Shown in pieces: positions 1-9,231 of a stretch of 64,000 nucleotides of DNA. This DNA is from Selenomonas timonae. Lineage in GTDB: Bacteria; Bacillota; Negativicutes; Selenomonadales; Selenomonadaceae. The first letter of the stretch is position 1. Every line of letters starts with the position of its first letter. The stretch is taken from contig NZ_CP060204.1 of assembly GCF_014250475.1 (NCBI RefSeq), positions 1,191,001 through 1,255,000 on the forward strand, written 5' to 3'. Made by a program: the position numbers and the translations under genes. The notes under the pieces are model-generated. The model saw only the letters and a program-made list of their open reading frames with translations. It was not told the DNA's origin and searched no databases.

Positions 1-92
1 TGACCTCCTACGAGGAGACGGAGCAGCGCCTGCTCTCCGCCGTGGGTAAGGCTGCGGCATCCGCAGCACCGAGCGCTGAGGCAGCATCATGA
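1..92 (+). CDS. fliI: FliI flagellar export ATPase, C-terminal end only (partial)
   Basis: This is the 3' end of a gene that begins before the window. The open frame starts at base 3 and stops with TGA at 90-92. The visible tail contains SYEETEQRLLSAV followed by an Ala/Ser-rich end. FliI proteins usually end in a similar acidic segment of the form F/Y-E-E-S/T. The stop overlaps the fliJ start as ATGA, which implies translational coupling, and fliI directly precedes fliJ in most flagellar operons. The call rests mainly on position and this short tail. Confidence 0.55.
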   Translation, partial: TSYEETEQRLLSAVGKAAASAAPSAEAAS

Positions 93-556
93 AAAAATTT
101 CGATTTCAGCTCGAGACCCTGCTCAAGGTGACGCGCATGAAGAAGGAGGAGGCGGAGGTTGCCTTCGCCGAGGCTGTGCGCCGTCTCGAGGATGCCCGCG
201 CCTATCAACGGCAGCTGCTTGAGGAGATGCATCAGGGGCAGCTCGACTACGAGAACCTCTCGAAAGAGGGCACGCGGATCAAGATCGGCACGCTCATGAG
301 CTTCAACCGCTTCTTTGGATGGAAGCGTCAGCAGATCGAGGATCAGCAGCAGGTGATCCTGCAGGCGAACGCCGAGCGGCAGAAGCGGCTCAAGATTCTC
401 ATGGAGCAGATGAGTGCCCTCAAGAGCATCGAAAAACTGAAGGAAAAGCGCCTTGCGGAATACAAGGCGGAGGTCTTGCAGGAGGAGCAGAAGATGCTCG
501 ACGAGATCGGCCTGCAGCTGACCATGCGAAATAGGGAATTGGAGGAAGCAGTATGA
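89..556 (+). CDS. fliJ: FliJ, flagellar export chaperone
   Basis: The product is 155 residues, close to the usual FliJ length of about 147. It is almost entirely charged and helical, starting MKKFRFQLETLLKVTRMKKE, the typical FliJ N-terminus, and predicts a long coiled coil throughout. In the flagellar type III export apparatus FliJ forms the stalk that links the FliI hexamer to the FlhA gate and recycles export chaperones in the cytoplasm. Its start overlaps the upstream stop by ATGA, and its own stop overlaps the next start in the same way, so the three genes are probably co-translated. Confidence 0.85.
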   Translation: MKKFRFQLETLLKVTRMKKEEAEVAFAEAVRRLEDARAYQRQLLEEMHQGQLDYENLSKEGTRIKIGTLMSFNRFFGWKRQQIEDQQQVILQANAERQKRLKILMEQMSALKSIEKLKEKRLAEYKAEVLQEEQKMLDEIGLQLTMRNRELEEAV

Positions 557-1152
557 TGGACCTTTCGGGCATCCAGCAGATACAGGCGCGCATTGCGGAG
601 ATTGAGGGGCAGTTCTCCCTTCAGAATCAGCAGCTTCCGGGCATGGATTTTGCATCAAAGCTGCAGCAGGAGATCGACAAGAATGTCACGACTGCGGCAG
701 GCAAGGCACATGCGGCGCAGCGCGTGCAGGAGAGCTCTGCCGCCCATCAGGCGACGACCTCCGCGCAGGAGAACTTTGCCAATCCCGACCTTGCACGCAT
801 GATTCACACGGCGGCGACGAAATATGCCGTCGATCCGAAGCTCATCTCTGCAGTCGCGGAGGTCGAGTCCGGCGGCGATCAGAATGCCGTTTCGCCTGCG
901 GGCGCGGTCGGCGTCATGCAGCTGATGCCAGAGACGGCTGCGGGGCTTGGCGTCAATCCCTACGATATGAAGAGCAATGTCGAGGGCGGTGCAAAGTATC
1001 TGCGCGAGATGCTCGACACCTTTGACGGCGACGTGAAGAAGGCAGTTGCCGCCTACAATGCGGGGCCAAATGCGGTGAAGGCCTACGGCGGCGTTCCGCC
1101 CTATGCAGAGACGCAGAACTACGTGTCGAGCGTTCTGGACATCTATCGCTGA
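553..1152 (+). CDS. Lytic transglycosylase with SLT domain, flagellum-linked
   Basis: The protein has 199 residues. Residues 1-75 form a Gln/Ala-rich N-terminal part without a clear signal peptide. An SLT (Slt70-type) domain fills residues 78-199. The catalytic Glu is E105 in AEVESGG, followed by GVMQLMP (120-126) and AYNAGP (167-172), all hallmarks of the family. Such enzymes cleave the MurNAc-GlcNAc bond and form 1,6-anhydro ends. In a fliJ operon the likely role is local peptidoglycan opening for the rod, as FlgJ or SltF does in other bacteria; this is inference. GGAGG lies just upstream of ATG 553; ATG 556 is an alternative start. Confidence 0.85.
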   Translation: MMDLSGIQQIQARIAEIEGQFSLQNQQLPGMDFASKLQQEIDKNVTTAAGKAHAAQRVQESSAAHQATTSAQENFANPDLARMIHTAATKYAVDPKLISAVAEVESGGDQNAVSPAGAVGVMQLMPETAAGLGVNPYDMKSNVEGGAKYLREMLDTFDGDVKKAVAAYNAGPNAVKAYGGVPPYAETQNYVSSVLDIYR

Positions 1153-1201
1153 GCGAATAAATCGTGTATAATAAGGGGAAGAGAAAGAGGGCAGGGATTC
1201 C

Positions 1202-1804
1202 ATGCGGAAGAAATTGAAGATCCTATTCATACTGATCTTACTCCTCGTACTGATCGCGGGCGGCTTCGCGCTCGGCGTCTATCTCCGGCTCTTTGATACG
1301 CAGGCGCTCAATGAGGAGTACGGCCTGCACGAACTGCCCATCATCGGCGAGTACTTTGTCCCGCCGGCAGGTAGGGATCATGCGGCTGCACCTGCGGAGA
1401 CCGCAGCACCTGCTCCTGCGGGAGCTGCCGCCGCTGCCGCGCCGAAAAAGGCTCCCCAGACTGTGAAGATCACGAAAGAGGAGATCGAAAAGCAGCAGAA
1501 GGAGCGCGAGGCGGCGGAGAAGAAGCGCGTGACGAAGCTTGCGCGTCTTTACAACGATATGAAGGCGGCGGATGCGGCAAAGGTCATGGAGAGTCTTGAC
1601 ATCGATCTCTGCATTGCGATCCTCCAGCGCATGGACGAGGGGAATGCAGCTAAGGTCATGGCGGCATTCGAGCCCGAGCGCGCCGCCCAGATCACGCAGA
1701 TCATCTATGAGGGTGTGCCGCAGCGTACAAAGAATGCGCGCAATGCAGCTGCCGCTGCCGTGCCCGGTGTGGAGCAGGGCGAGGAAGCAGAGCCACAGCA
1801 ATAG
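1202..1804 (+). CDS. YlxF/MotE-like flagellar-operon membrane protein
   Basis: The product has 200 residues with one N-terminal membrane segment (about 6-28), an Ala/Pro-rich linker (about 60-85), a Lys/Glu-rich coiled coil (about 90-125) and a C-terminal MgtE-N-like helical domain with AAKVMESLD and AAKVMAAFEP repeats (about 125-180). This architecture is that of YlxF in Bacillus, encoded between fliJ and fliK, and of MotE, a periplasmic chaperone of the MotC motility protein. A periplasmic role in motility is inferred from the family and the operon position. A terminator follows at 1836-1875. Confidence 0.7.
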   Translation: MRKKLKILFILILLLVLIAGGFALGVYLRLFDTQALNEEYGLHELPIIGEYFVPPAGRDHAAAPAETAAPAPAGAAAAAAPKKAPQTVKITKEEIEKQQKEREAAEKKRVTKLARLYNDMKAADAAKVMESLDIDLCIAILQRMDEGNAAKVMAAFEPERAAQITQIIYEGVPQRTKNARNAAAAAVPGVEQGEEAEPQQ

Positions 1805-1835
1805 GGAATTGGGAAATACAACATAGGATGGAGAG

Positions 1836-1875
1836 AACCTGCGAAGTTGCCTTTCAGCTGCTTCGCAGGTTTTTA
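1836..1875 (+). terminator. Rho-independent terminator after the flagellar genes
   Basis: An 11-bp perfect stem, AACCTGCGAAG at 1836-1846 paired with CTTCGCAGGTT at 1861-1871, encloses a 14-base loop and is followed by a T-rich run. It closes the fliI-fliJ operon. Confidence 0.85.
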
Positions 1876-1900
1876 TCCGTTTGATATTGGGGGGATACTC

Positions 1901-3037
1901 TTGCGCCGTATATTTTTACTGCTTACTGTCGTGCTTGTCGCTGTCCTTGGGGTCACCTTCGCTGCGCATCCTGCGGAGGCGGCGTTCAGTGACCGTGCGA
2001 AGGACCTGACGAAGATTGCGGGCGTTCGCATCGGAAAGACGGATGGGAATGTCCGCATCGTCATCGATGCCGACCGCCCCGTCTCCTACAAGCAGTCTGT
2101 GCTGTCGAATCCGACGCGCATTGTGCTGGACATCCAGAATGCGTGGATTGCGCCCGAGGCGAAGAAGAATATCTCCGTAGACTCCTCCCTCGTCTCCGCC
2201 GTGCGCGTAGCGCAGTTCGACGCGACAACAGTGCGCATTGTCGTGGAAACCTCAGTGGACAAGGGGGGGTGGAAAATCTTCTCCCTCAACGAGGGGAAAC
2301 CACGCATCGTCATGGACTTTGGCGCAGCGCCCTCCCCGAAGCCTACGAAAAAGCCCGAACAGGAGACGGAGAAGCCCATACCCGCACCGCCGTCACAGAC
2401 GGATGAGGACGAAGAGGACACGCGGGATCAGATTGACCGCGATCTGGATGCCATCACAGGGATGAAGGGGCGTAAGATCGCCATCGACCCAGGGCACGGC
2501 GGCAGTGACTCGGGCGCGATCGGCCCGACGGGCATCATGGAGAAGTCTGTAACCTTGCGTGTCAGCCGCGAGCTCAAGCGCCTCCTCGAAGCGGAGGGGG
2601 CGACGGTCATCCTTACGCGTACGGACGATACGGAGGTCTCGTCCAAGGGGGCGAATGCCACCTCTGTTGAGGAACTCGAGGCGCGCTGTGAGATTGCGAA
2701 CCGTGCAAATGCGGACATCTTCCTTTCGATTCATGCCGATGCCTTCACAAATCGCGAGGTGAAGGGGACGACGGCGTATTACTACACGAAGGGGACGAAG
2801 CAGTCAAAACAACTCGCCGACAGCGTGCGTACAGCACTGATCGATGCCATCGGTACCGTTGACCGAGGGACGCAGTCGTGTAATTTCTATGTGGTGAAAC
2901 ATACGGACATGCCCGCAATTCTTGTGGAGATCTCCTTTATCTCGAATCCGGATGAGGAGAAGATGATGAACAGCGAGACGGGCATCAAGAAGATTGCACA
3001 GGGCATTGCCGACGGGATTGCCGATTACTTTGGATGA
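1901..3037 (+). CDS. N-acetylmuramoyl-L-alanine amidase (AMIN + Amidase_3)
   Basis: From the TTG at 1901 the product has 378 residues: a signal peptide (about 1-27, ending AHPAEA), an AMIN domain (about 35-145), a Pro/Glu-rich linker, and a zinc amidase_3 domain from about 195. Zinc and catalytic residues are visible in DPGHGG, GIMEKSV, LSIHAD and VEISFISN. The enzyme splits the amide between MurNAc and L-Ala in the periplasm, for example during cell separation. I chose TTG because GGGGGGA lies 5-12 bases upstream and the signal peptide begins there. The in-frame ATG at 1847 sits in the loop of the preceding terminator. A MATE gene follows after 22 bases. Confidence 0.9.
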   Translation: MRRIFLLLTVVLVAVLGVTFAAHPAEAAFSDRAKDLTKIAGVRIGKTDGNVRIVIDADRPVSYKQSVLSNPTRIVLDIQNAWIAPEAKKNISVDSSLVSAVRVAQFDATTVRIVVETSVDKGGWKIFSLNEGKPRIVMDFGAAPSPKPTKKPEQETEKPIPAPPSQTDEDEEDTRDQIDRDLDAITGMKGRKIAIDPGHGGSDSGAIGPTGIMEKSVTLRVSRELKRLLEAEGATVILTRTDDTEVSSKGANATSVEELEARCEIANRANADIFLSIHADAFTNREVKGTTAYYYTKGTKQSKQLADSVRTALIDAIGTVDRGTQSCNFYVVKHTDMPAILVEISFISNPDEEKMMNSETGIKKIAQGIADGIADYFG

Positions 3038-3059
3038 TATTTAGGAGAGGAGGGAGCAT

Positions 3060-4424
3060 TTGCAGGAAGTTCACGGCTATCCGGCGCGTGCGCGCCAGTT
3101 CTTCATCGTGCTCCTTCCGATCCTCATCACGCAGATCTCCCTCATGGCGCCGGGCTTCTTCAACACGGTCATGGCGGGACATATCAGCAAGGAAGATCTT
3201 GCAGGGATTGCCGTCGGTGCGAGCATCTTCTTTCCCGTGTTCGGGGCTTTTATGGGACTCGTCTCGGGGCTGACCCCCGTCATTGCACAGCATTATGGTG
3301 CGCGGCAGACACGCAAGATTCGGCGCGTCGTCCAGCAGAGCTTCTACTGGGCGACGCTTCTTGCTGTGTTCCTGCTTGTGTGCGGTGTGCTGACGGTTCC
3401 AGCGCTCGTGCACGCGCTGCATCTTGAGCCCGTGGTCGAGCGTATTACGATGGAGTATCTGTCCTACATCGCCCTCGGACTTATTCCTGTTGCGCCCGCG
3501 ATCGTTCTGCGCAACTTCATCGATGCGCACGGGCGGACGCGTCTCACAATGTATATCACGATGACGACGATTCCGATCAACATCGTTCTCAACTATATCT
3601 TTATGTACGGCGCGTGCGGGATTGAGCCGCTCGGCGGACCCGGCGCGGGGCTTGGTGCGGCGCTGAGCTACGGCGTTTTTCTCGTGCTGAACAGCATTGT
3701 CGTCCTCCGGATCAAACAGTTTGCACGCTATCATGTATTTGCACGTCTGCCGCGTCCAATTCTCGGTGACTGGTGGGTGCTGCTCAAGATCTGCATCCCG
3801 ATTGGACTCACGGTGTTCTGCGAGCAGAGCATCTTTGGCGCAGTTGGTCTCCTCATGGCGGCATACGGGACGACTGTGGTTGCCGCACATCAGGCGGCGA
3901 TGAACTTTACGACCATCGTCTACATGCTGCCGCTCTCGGTCTCCATGGCAATCACGATCCTCGTGGGCTTCGAGGTCGGCGGCGGACGTGAGAACGGCGC
4001 GCGCGCCTACATCCGTCTCAGCCGCGTGCTCACACTCGTCTTCGTCGGCGTGATTGCCCTCGGGCTTGCAGCGATGCGCGACTCCGTGGCGGCGCTCTAT
4101 ACGACGAACCCGGAGGTGCAGGAACTCCTGCGCGTCTTCCTTCTCTATGCACTCGTCATGCAGTTCTGTGACTGCGTGAATGCACCTCTGCAGGGGGCGC
4201 TGCGCGGCTACAAGGATGTCACGGTCACGTTCTGGCTCGCCGTGCTCTCGTTCTGGGGCATCGGTCTGCCGAGCGGCTACGTGCTCGCGGGCTGGACGGA
4301 GCTCGGCCCCTTCGGCTACTGGGCGGGGCTGAACGGCGGCATCATCGTCGGCGCAGTCATGCTCATGATCCGCCTGCGCATCATCGAGGATCGCATGCGG
4401 CGCGCGAAGATGCAGTCTGCATGA
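3060..4424 (+). CDS. MATE family efflux transporter
   Basis: The product has 454 residues and about twelve hydrophobic segments, the standard MATE layout of two six-helix bundles. N-terminal features include LITQISLMAPGFFNTVMAG and GLTPVIAQHYGA; the second half carries LPLSVSMAITILVGFEVGGG, a typical NorM-type segment. These inner-membrane proteins export cationic drugs or metabolites using a Na+ or H+ gradient. The start is TTG at 3060, supported by AGGAGAGGAGGG just upstream; the substrate cannot be told. It lies 22 bases after the amidase gene and is probably co-transcribed with it. Confidence 0.88.
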   Translation: MQEVHGYPARARQFFIVLLPILITQISLMAPGFFNTVMAGHISKEDLAGIAVGASIFFPVFGAFMGLVSGLTPVIAQHYGARQTRKIRRVVQQSFYWATLLAVFLLVCGVLTVPALVHALHLEPVVERITMEYLSYIALGLIPVAPAIVLRNFIDAHGRTRLTMYITMTTIPINIVLNYIFMYGACGIEPLGGPGAGLGAALSYGVFLVLNSIVVLRIKQFARYHVFARLPRPILGDWWVLLKICIPIGLTVFCEQSIFGAVGLLMAAYGTTVVAAHQAAMNFTTIVYMLPLSVSMAITILVGFEVGGGRENGARAYIRLSRVLTLVFVGVIALGLAAMRDSVAALYTTNPEVQELLRVFLLYALVMQFCDCVNAPLQGALRGYKDVTVTFWLAVLSFWGIGLPSGYVLAGWTELGPFGYWAGLNGGIIVGAVMLMIRLRIIEDRMRRAKMQSA

Positions 4425-4485
4425 TGCGCTGTGACGTATGCAATGTATACAGTGCAAATGCCACCTGTCCGTGAAAAAAATCCTA

Positions 4486-4513
4486 TTGAATTTCCTGTAA
4501 AACGTGGTATGAT
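4486..4513 (+). promoter_or_regulatory. Sigma-70 promoter for ndh
   Basis: TTGAAT (4486-4491), 16-base spacer, TATGAT (4508-4513), about 100 bases upstream of the ndh start. The region from 4425 to 4614 is otherwise AT-rich and holds no gene. Confidence 0.6.
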
Positions 4514-4614
4514 GTACCCCATGAGGGGAAAATTACTCATATCACATTTCGAGCAGTGAAAAAATATTTAACTATGTGATTTTTTTCACTATTAAACGAA
4601 GGAGTGGGGTTAAT

Positions 4615-5901
4615 ATGGCAGATCAAAAACACATTGTCATCGTCGGCGCCGGGTTCGGAGGCGTGACTCTTGCCAAGGAACTCGCGAAGGAAAATGTGCG
4701 GGTCACACTCGTGGATCGGCACAACTATCATCTCTTTCAGCCGCTCCTCTATCAGGTGAGTACGGCTGTCCTCTCCGCGTCGGAGATTGCCTATCCCACG
4801 CGCCAGTTTTTCAAGAACAACAAGAATGTGAATTTCTATATGTCCAAGGCGCTCGATATCGATCAGGAGCGCCGCGTGCTTATCACGAAGCACGGCGAGA
4901 TTTCCTATGACTACCTCGTGCTTGCGGCGGGCGCGACAACGAATTTCTTCGGAAATGAGAGCGTTGCACGCAATTCCTATGCAATGAAGACGCTGCAGGA
5001 AGCGATTGCCCTGCGCGGGCACATCATCCATGAATTCGAGCGCGCTGCGCGCAAGTGCGGCCCCGATCAGTGGGAGGCGCGTCGGCGCCATCTGAACTTC
5101 GTCATCGTCGGCGGCGGCGCGACGGGCATCGAGATGGCGGGCGCGCTGATGGAGCTCATCGACATCTTCAAGAGGGAGTTCCATACGATTGACTTCAAGG
5201 AGGTTCACGTCACCCTCCTCGAGGCGATGGGCTCCGTCCTGCCGATGGTGCCGCCCGATCTGCAGCAGCATACAATCGACGTACTGCGCAAGAAGGGCGT
5301 CGACGTGCGCCTCAACACGGCGGTCACGGAGTACGACGGAAACGATCTGAAGCTGAACAACGGCGAAGTCATCCCGACGAAGACCGTCATCTGGGCGGCG
5401 GGCGTGCGCGCTCAGGACTTTATCAAGGATTGCGGCGCAGAGGTGGATCGCGCGGGGCGCGTCATCGTGGAGGAAAATCTGCTCGTAAAGGGCAGTGACC
5501 GCATCTTTGCGATCGGCGACTGTGCGAACTTTCAGCACGGCGGTCTCGAGCGTCCGCTCCCGACGGTCGCACCCGTAGCGACGCAGGAGGCAATGCAGGT
5601 CAAGAAGAACATTATGGCGCTGATCGCGGGTAAGACACCGGATCAGTTGGAGAAGTTCGTCTATCATGACCTCGGTGCCATGGCGACGATCGGCCGAGGC
5701 GAGGCGGTCATGAATGGCCCCATGCCCGGGCTCGGCTTCATGCTCAAGGCGAAGGGATTCTTTGCGTGGTTCGCGTGGATGCTCGTCCATCTCGTCCGTC
5801 TCGCGGGACGCTATGCGGACTTTACGGTCTCGATCAAGTGGATCTGGAATTTCTTCTTCGGCACGCGTCTCGCGCGTATCATCCACAGCAAGCTGGAGTA
5901 A
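4615..5901 (+). CDS. ndh: Type II NADH dehydrogenase (NDH-2)
   Basis: The product has 428 residues. A FAD-binding Rossmann motif (HIVIVGAGFGG) lies at the N-terminus, a second NADH-binding motif (VIVGGGATGIEMAG) near residue 165, and the FAD-closing IFAIGDCA near 300. The C-terminal 60 residues are rich in Trp and Phe and amphipathic, as in the membrane-anchoring part of NDH-2. The enzyme passes electrons from NADH to menaquinone without pumping protons. ATG 4615 is preferred because GAAGGAGTGGGG precedes it and the Rossmann fold starts directly after; an upstream in-frame ATG at 4576 would add 13 unrelated residues. Confidence 0.88.
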   Translation: MADQKHIVIVGAGFGGVTLAKELAKENVRVTLVDRHNYHLFQPLLYQVSTAVLSASEIAYPTRQFFKNNKNVNFYMSKALDIDQERRVLITKHGEISYDYLVLAAGATTNFFGNESVARNSYAMKTLQEAIALRGHIIHEFERAARKCGPDQWEARRRHLNFVIVGGGATGIEMAGALMELIDIFKREFHTIDFKEVHVTLLEAMGSVLPMVPPDLQQHTIDVLRKKGVDVRLNTAVTEYDGNDLKLNNGEVIPTKTVIWAAGVRAQDFIKDCGAEVDRAGRVIVEENLLVKGSDRIFAIGDCANFQHGGLERPLPTVAPVATQEAMQVKKNIMALIAGKTPDQLEKFVYHDLGAMATIGRGEAVMNGPMPGLGFMLKAKGFFAWFAWMLVHLVRLAGRYADFTVSIKWIWNFFFGTRLARIIHSKLE

Positions 5902-5905
5902 ATGC

Positions 5906-5934
5906 TTGCACGACGCGCTGTTTTATGCTATACT
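5906..5934 (+). promoter_or_regulatory. Promoter of rpmE
   Basis: TTGCAC (5906-5911), 17-base spacer, TATACT (5929-5934). It begins 5 bases after the ndh stop and gives an rpmE leader of about 115 bases. Confidence 0.7.
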
Positions 5935-5939
5935 TGCGC

Positions 5940-6054
5940 GGTAATGAACGCAGGGCGTTTGTTTCCATGACTCGTTCTCGGCAAGACATGCCGAGTTCAA
6001 CCAAGCGTGCACAAGCGCGCTTGTATCCGGCAAAAAGAAACGAGGTGTATTTAC
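5940..6054 (+). promoter_or_regulatory. rpmE 5' leader with hairpins
   Basis: The leader has a 7-bp hairpin, CTCGGCA (5977-5983) with TGCCGAG (5989-5995), then a weaker one near 6003-6022. Ribosomal-protein leaders in front of L31 genes often bind their own product. That role here is a guess; no known consensus was matched. Confidence 0.3.
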
Positions 6055-6255
6055 ATGAAAGAGGGCATTCATCCCGAGTTCTTCGAGGCGACGGTGACGT
6101 GCGGCTGCGGCAATACGTTCACGACGGGCTCGACGAAGCAGGATCTGCGCATCGATGTCTGCTCGAAGTGCCATCCGTTCTTCACGGGGCGTCAGCGTGA
6201 CGTTCAGGCGGGCGGGCGCATTGAGAAGTTCCAGAAGCGCTACGCACGGAAGTAG
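6055..6255 (+). CDS. rpmE: 50S ribosomal protein L31 (zinc-binding form)
   Basis: The product has 66 residues, the usual length. The CGCGN motif and the later [11 protein letters not shown] supply the zinc-binding cysteines of the C+ form of L31, as distinct from the zinc-free RpmE2. L31 sits at the central protuberance and bridges the subunits. ATG 6055 gives the canonical start MKEGIHPEF. It has its own promoter and leader and is followed by yqhQ and prfA, the conserved Firmicute order. Confidence 0.95.
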   Translation: MKEGIHPEFFEATVTCGCGNTFTTGSTKQDLRIDVCSKCHPFFTGRQRDVQAGGRIEKFQKRYARK

Positions 6256-6367
6256 TGACCATGGTGAGGTGCTGTGCGCCTTGCCTGTTTACTGCACGAC
6301 AACAGGGAGGGGCTATTGCACGAGAGATCGTGTGATAGTCTCTTTTTTGATACTGTAAAGGAAAACT

Positions 6368-7282
6368 ATGCCAAAGAAAATTACCGACCTCGCAGTCGGC
6401 GGACAGGCGGTCATCGAGGGGGTCATGATGCGCGACGCGGCAAAGACCGCGACTGCTGTGCGACTTCCGAATGGTGAAATCGCCGTGGAGACGCACCCCG
6501 TCACCTCGATCCGTGACCGCTATCCGATCCTCAACCTGCCGCTCATTCGCGGCTCCGTCATCATGGTGGAATCCCTCGTCATCGGCATGCGCGCCCTCTC
6601 ATTCTCCGCACAGGCGGCCGGCGAGGAGGAGAAGAAGATGACGACGAAGGAGATCACCATGACCATCCTCTTCGCGCTCGTCCTCGCGAGCGTGCTCTTC
6701 ATCGTCATCCCGACGGGCGCGGCGCATCTCGCGGCGGCGTACACGGACGACCCTGTCGTATTCAACCTCATCGAGGGCGGTATTCGCCTGCTCGTATTCC
6801 TCCTCTACATCTGGGGCATCTCGTTTATGGACGGGATTCGTCGTGTGTTCCAGTACCACGGTGCGGAGCACAAGACCATCCACTGCTACGAGTCGGGCGA
6901 GGCGCTAACCGTGGAGAACGTGCAGAAGTTTCCGCGCCTGCATCCGCGCTGCGGCACAAACTTCCTCCTCATTGTCATGGTTGTTGCCATCGTCTTTCAC
7001 GTGTTCTTTGGCTGGCCTGACCTCTGGCTGCGCATCCTGAGCCGCCTCGCCGTCCTGCCCGTGGTCGCGGGCGCCTCCTACGAGATCATCCGCTTTGCGG
7101 GGCGCAGCGAAAACCGCATTGTCCACATTTTGATTACGCCCGGACTGTGGCTGCAATATCTGACGACGCGCCCGCCCGCCGATGAGATGGTCGAGGTCGC
7201 AATCGAGTCGCTGAAGGCAGTGCTGCCGCCCGAAGACATCCCCGAAGGCAGTGGGAACTACCGAAAGGAAGTAACGTGTTAA
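6368..7282 (+). CDS. yqhQ: DUF1385 membrane protein (YqhQ family)
   Basis: The product has 304 residues. The N-terminus carries the family signature [14 protein letters not shown]. Several membrane segments follow (about 90-115, 130-155, 195-220, 225-250), with a conserved [12 protein letters not shown] stretch between them. Members of DUF1385 lie between rpmE and prfA in many Firmicutes, as here; their biochemical role is unknown. The stop overlaps the prfA GTG start, so the two are likely translationally coupled. Confidence 0.85.
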   Translation: MPKKITDLAVGGQAVIEGVMMRDAAKTATAVRLPNGEIAVETHPVTSIRDRYPILNLPLIRGSVIMVESLVIGMRALSFSAQAAGEEEKKMTTKEITMTILFALVLASVLFIVIPTGAAHLAAAYTDDPVVFNLIEGGIRLLVFLLYIWGISFMDGIRRVFQYHGAEHKTIHCYESGEALTVENVQKFPRLHPRCGTNFLLIVMVVAIVFHVFFGWPDLWLRILSRLAVLPVVAGASYEIIRFAGRSENRIVHILITPGLWLQYLTTRPPADEMVEVAIESLKAVLPPEDIPEGSGNYRKEVTC

Positions 7283-8340
7283 GCAAACTGAACGCCGTTG
7301 CGGATAAATATCATGAACTCGAGGCGCTCCTGAGTGACCCCGCCGTGATGGCAGATATGGCAAAATGGCAGCGCTATACGCGCGAGCACGCGGCGCTCAC
7401 GCCGATTGTGGAGGCGTATGACGCCTATCGGGCAGCGCTCGCGACCATCGAAGAGGACAGGGAAATGCTCTCCGAAGCCGATGCCGAGATGAAGGAGATG
7501 CTCACAGAGGAGATTGCCGAGGCAGAAGCGGAACGTGACCGACTTGCCGAGCAGCTGCCGATCCTCCTTCTGCCGCGCGACCCGAACGACGACAAGAACG
7601 TCATCGTCGAGATTCGCGGCGGCGTCGGCGGGGAGGAGGCGGCACTCTTTGCGGCAAGCCTCTTCCGCATGTATGCGCGCTATGCCGAGCGGCAGGGCTG
7701 GCGGACGGAGATCCTCTCCAGCAATCCGACGGAGATCGGCGGATTTAAGGAAATCTCGTTTCTCGTCAATGGCGTAGGAGCGTACAGCCGTCTGAAATAC
7801 GAGAGCGGCACACACCGCGTGCAGCGCATCCCCGTCACGGAGTCGGGCGGGCGCATCCACACATCGGCGGTTACAGTCGCCGTCTTGCCCGAGGCGGAGG
7901 AGGTCGAGGTGACGATCGACGCAAACGATCTACGCATCGACACCTACTGCGCCTCAGGAGCGGGCGGACAGTACGTCAACCGCACGGAGACGGCAATTCG
8001 CATCACACACATCCCGACGGGCATCGTCGTGCAGTGTCAGGACGAGAAGTCGCAGCTCAAGAACCGCGAGAAGGCGATGAAGGTGCTGCGCGCGCGTCTC
8101 TACGACCGCGCACAGCAGGAGCAGGCAGACGCCGTTGCCGCAGATCGGCGCAGTCAGGTCGGCTCGGGCGATCGCAGCGAGCGCATCCGCACATATAACT
8201 TCCCGCAGGGGCGCGTGACCGATCATCGCATCGGGCTGACACTCTACAAGATCGATGCCGTGCTCGACGGTGAGCTGGATGAAATCCTTGCGGGGCTCAT
8301 CACGGCAGATCAGGCAGAGCGGCTGAAACAGGTGAACTGA
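7276..8340 (+). CDS. prfA: Peptide chain release factor 1
   Basis: The product has 354 residues. The GGQ motif that triggers peptidyl-tRNA hydrolysis lies at 230-232 in [11 protein letters not shown]. The stop-codon-reading tripeptide is PVT (186-188), the PxT form of RF1, which reads UAA and UAG, rather than SPF of RF2. The start is GTG 7276 inside the end of yqhQ, with GAAAGGAAG upstream. The stop TGA overlaps the ATG of prmC, whose product methylates the Gln of GGQ, so factor and modifying enzyme are coupled. Confidence 0.95.
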   Translation: MLSKLNAVADKYHELEALLSDPAVMADMAKWQRYTREHAALTPIVEAYDAYRAALATIEEDREMLSEADAEMKEMLTEEIAEAEAERDRLAEQLPILLLPRDPNDDKNVIVEIRGGVGGEEAALFAASLFRMYARYAERQGWRTEILSSNPTEIGGFKEISFLVNGVGAYSRLKYESGTHRVQRIPVTESGGRIHTSAVTVAVLPEAEEVEVTIDANDLRIDTYCASGAGGQYVNRTETAIRITHIPTGIVVQCQDEKSQLKNREKAMKVLRARLYDRAQQEQADAVAADRRSQVGSGDRSERIRTYNFPQGRVTDHRIGLTLYKIDAVLDGELDEILAGLITADQAERLKQVN

Positions 8341-9218
8341 TGGCGGATTCTGTTTGGACGATTGCGCGGCTCCTCACGTGGACGACGGATTTCTTTCGCG
8401 AGCACGGCATCGAGAATCCGCGCCTTGATGCGGAGGTCTTGCTCGGCGCGGTGCTCGGCAAGGATCGGATGTACCTCTATGTGCATTTCGACGAGCCGCT
8501 CGAACCTGTGGAGCTTGCCGCCTTTCGCTCGCATGTGAAGGAGCGGGCGGCGCATGTGCCGCTCGCCTATGTGCTCGGCACGCGTGAGTTTATGGGGCTG
8601 GACTTTTGCGTGACGCGTGATACGCTCATCCCGCGTCCCGATACGGAACTGCTCGTGCAGTGTGCCGTGGACTTCCTGCGTGCGCGGACGGTAGCAGGGG
8701 GCGATGAACTCTCTATCGCGGACATTGGCACGGGGACGGGGGCGATTGCGCTTTCCGTCCTGCACTATACGGAGGGAACGCGCGCGGATGCTGTCGACGT
8801 CTCGCCCGCAGCGGCAGAGGTTGCGCGGGAGAATGCGGCGCGGCTCGGGCTTGCGGAGCGCATCGAGGTGTATGTGGGTGATCTCACTGCGCCGCTCGCG
8901 GGGCGCAGCTATGACGTGATTCTCTCGAATCCGCCGTATATCCCGACGGCGGATATTGCGACCCTCATGCCCGAGGTGCGTAGCTATGAGCCGCATCTCG
9001 CGCTCGACGGCGGGCGCGATGGGCTGACGATCTATCGCCGCCTCGCGGCGGATGCGCCCGCACTTCTGCGGGACGGCGGTATGCTTGCCGTCGAGGTCGG
9101 CATTGATGAGGCACGCGATGTGGCGCGCCTGCTCGAGAACAATGCGCGCATTGTGCGCACGGAGATTCAAAAGGATCTCGCGGGTATCGAGCGCGTGGTT
9201 GTGGGGTATACGACTTGA
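8340..9218 (+). CDS. prmC: Release factor glutamine methyltransferase PrmC
   Basis: The product has 292 residues: an N-terminal helical substrate-binding part (about 1-90), then a class I SAM-dependent Rossmann domain with ADIGTGTGAIALS and the catalytic SNPPYIP motif typical of glutamine or adenine N-methyltransferases. PrmC N5-methylates the glutamine of GGQ in release factors. It overlaps prfA by one base (TGATG) and is followed after 13 bases by ywlC. Confidence 0.93.
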   Translation: MADSVWTIARLLTWTTDFFREHGIENPRLDAEVLLGAVLGKDRMYLYVHFDEPLEPVELAAFRSHVKERAAHVPLAYVLGTREFMGLDFCVTRDTLIPRPDTELLVQCAVDFLRARTVAGGDELSIADIGTGTGAIALSVLHYTEGTRADAVDVSPAAAEVARENAARLGLAERIEVYVGDLTAPLAGRSYDVILSNPPYIPTADIATLMPEVRSYEPHLALDGGRDGLTIYRRLAADAPALLRDGGMLAVEVGIDEARDVARLLENNARIVRTEIQKDLAGIERVVVGYTT

Positions 9219-9231
9219 GAGGAGGGATTAC

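Noticed and set aside
2985-4457. Long minus-strand open frame of 490 codons opposite the MATE gene
   Set aside because: It is antisense to a well-supported transporter gene, its translation is rich in Arg, His and Asp without any domain, and it has no ribosome-binding site. Long antisense frames are common here because of the high-GC codon use.
4537-5886. Minus-strand open frame of 449 codons opposite ndh
   Set aside because: It is a shadow of the NDH-2 gene, with low-complexity charged translation and no recognisable motif.
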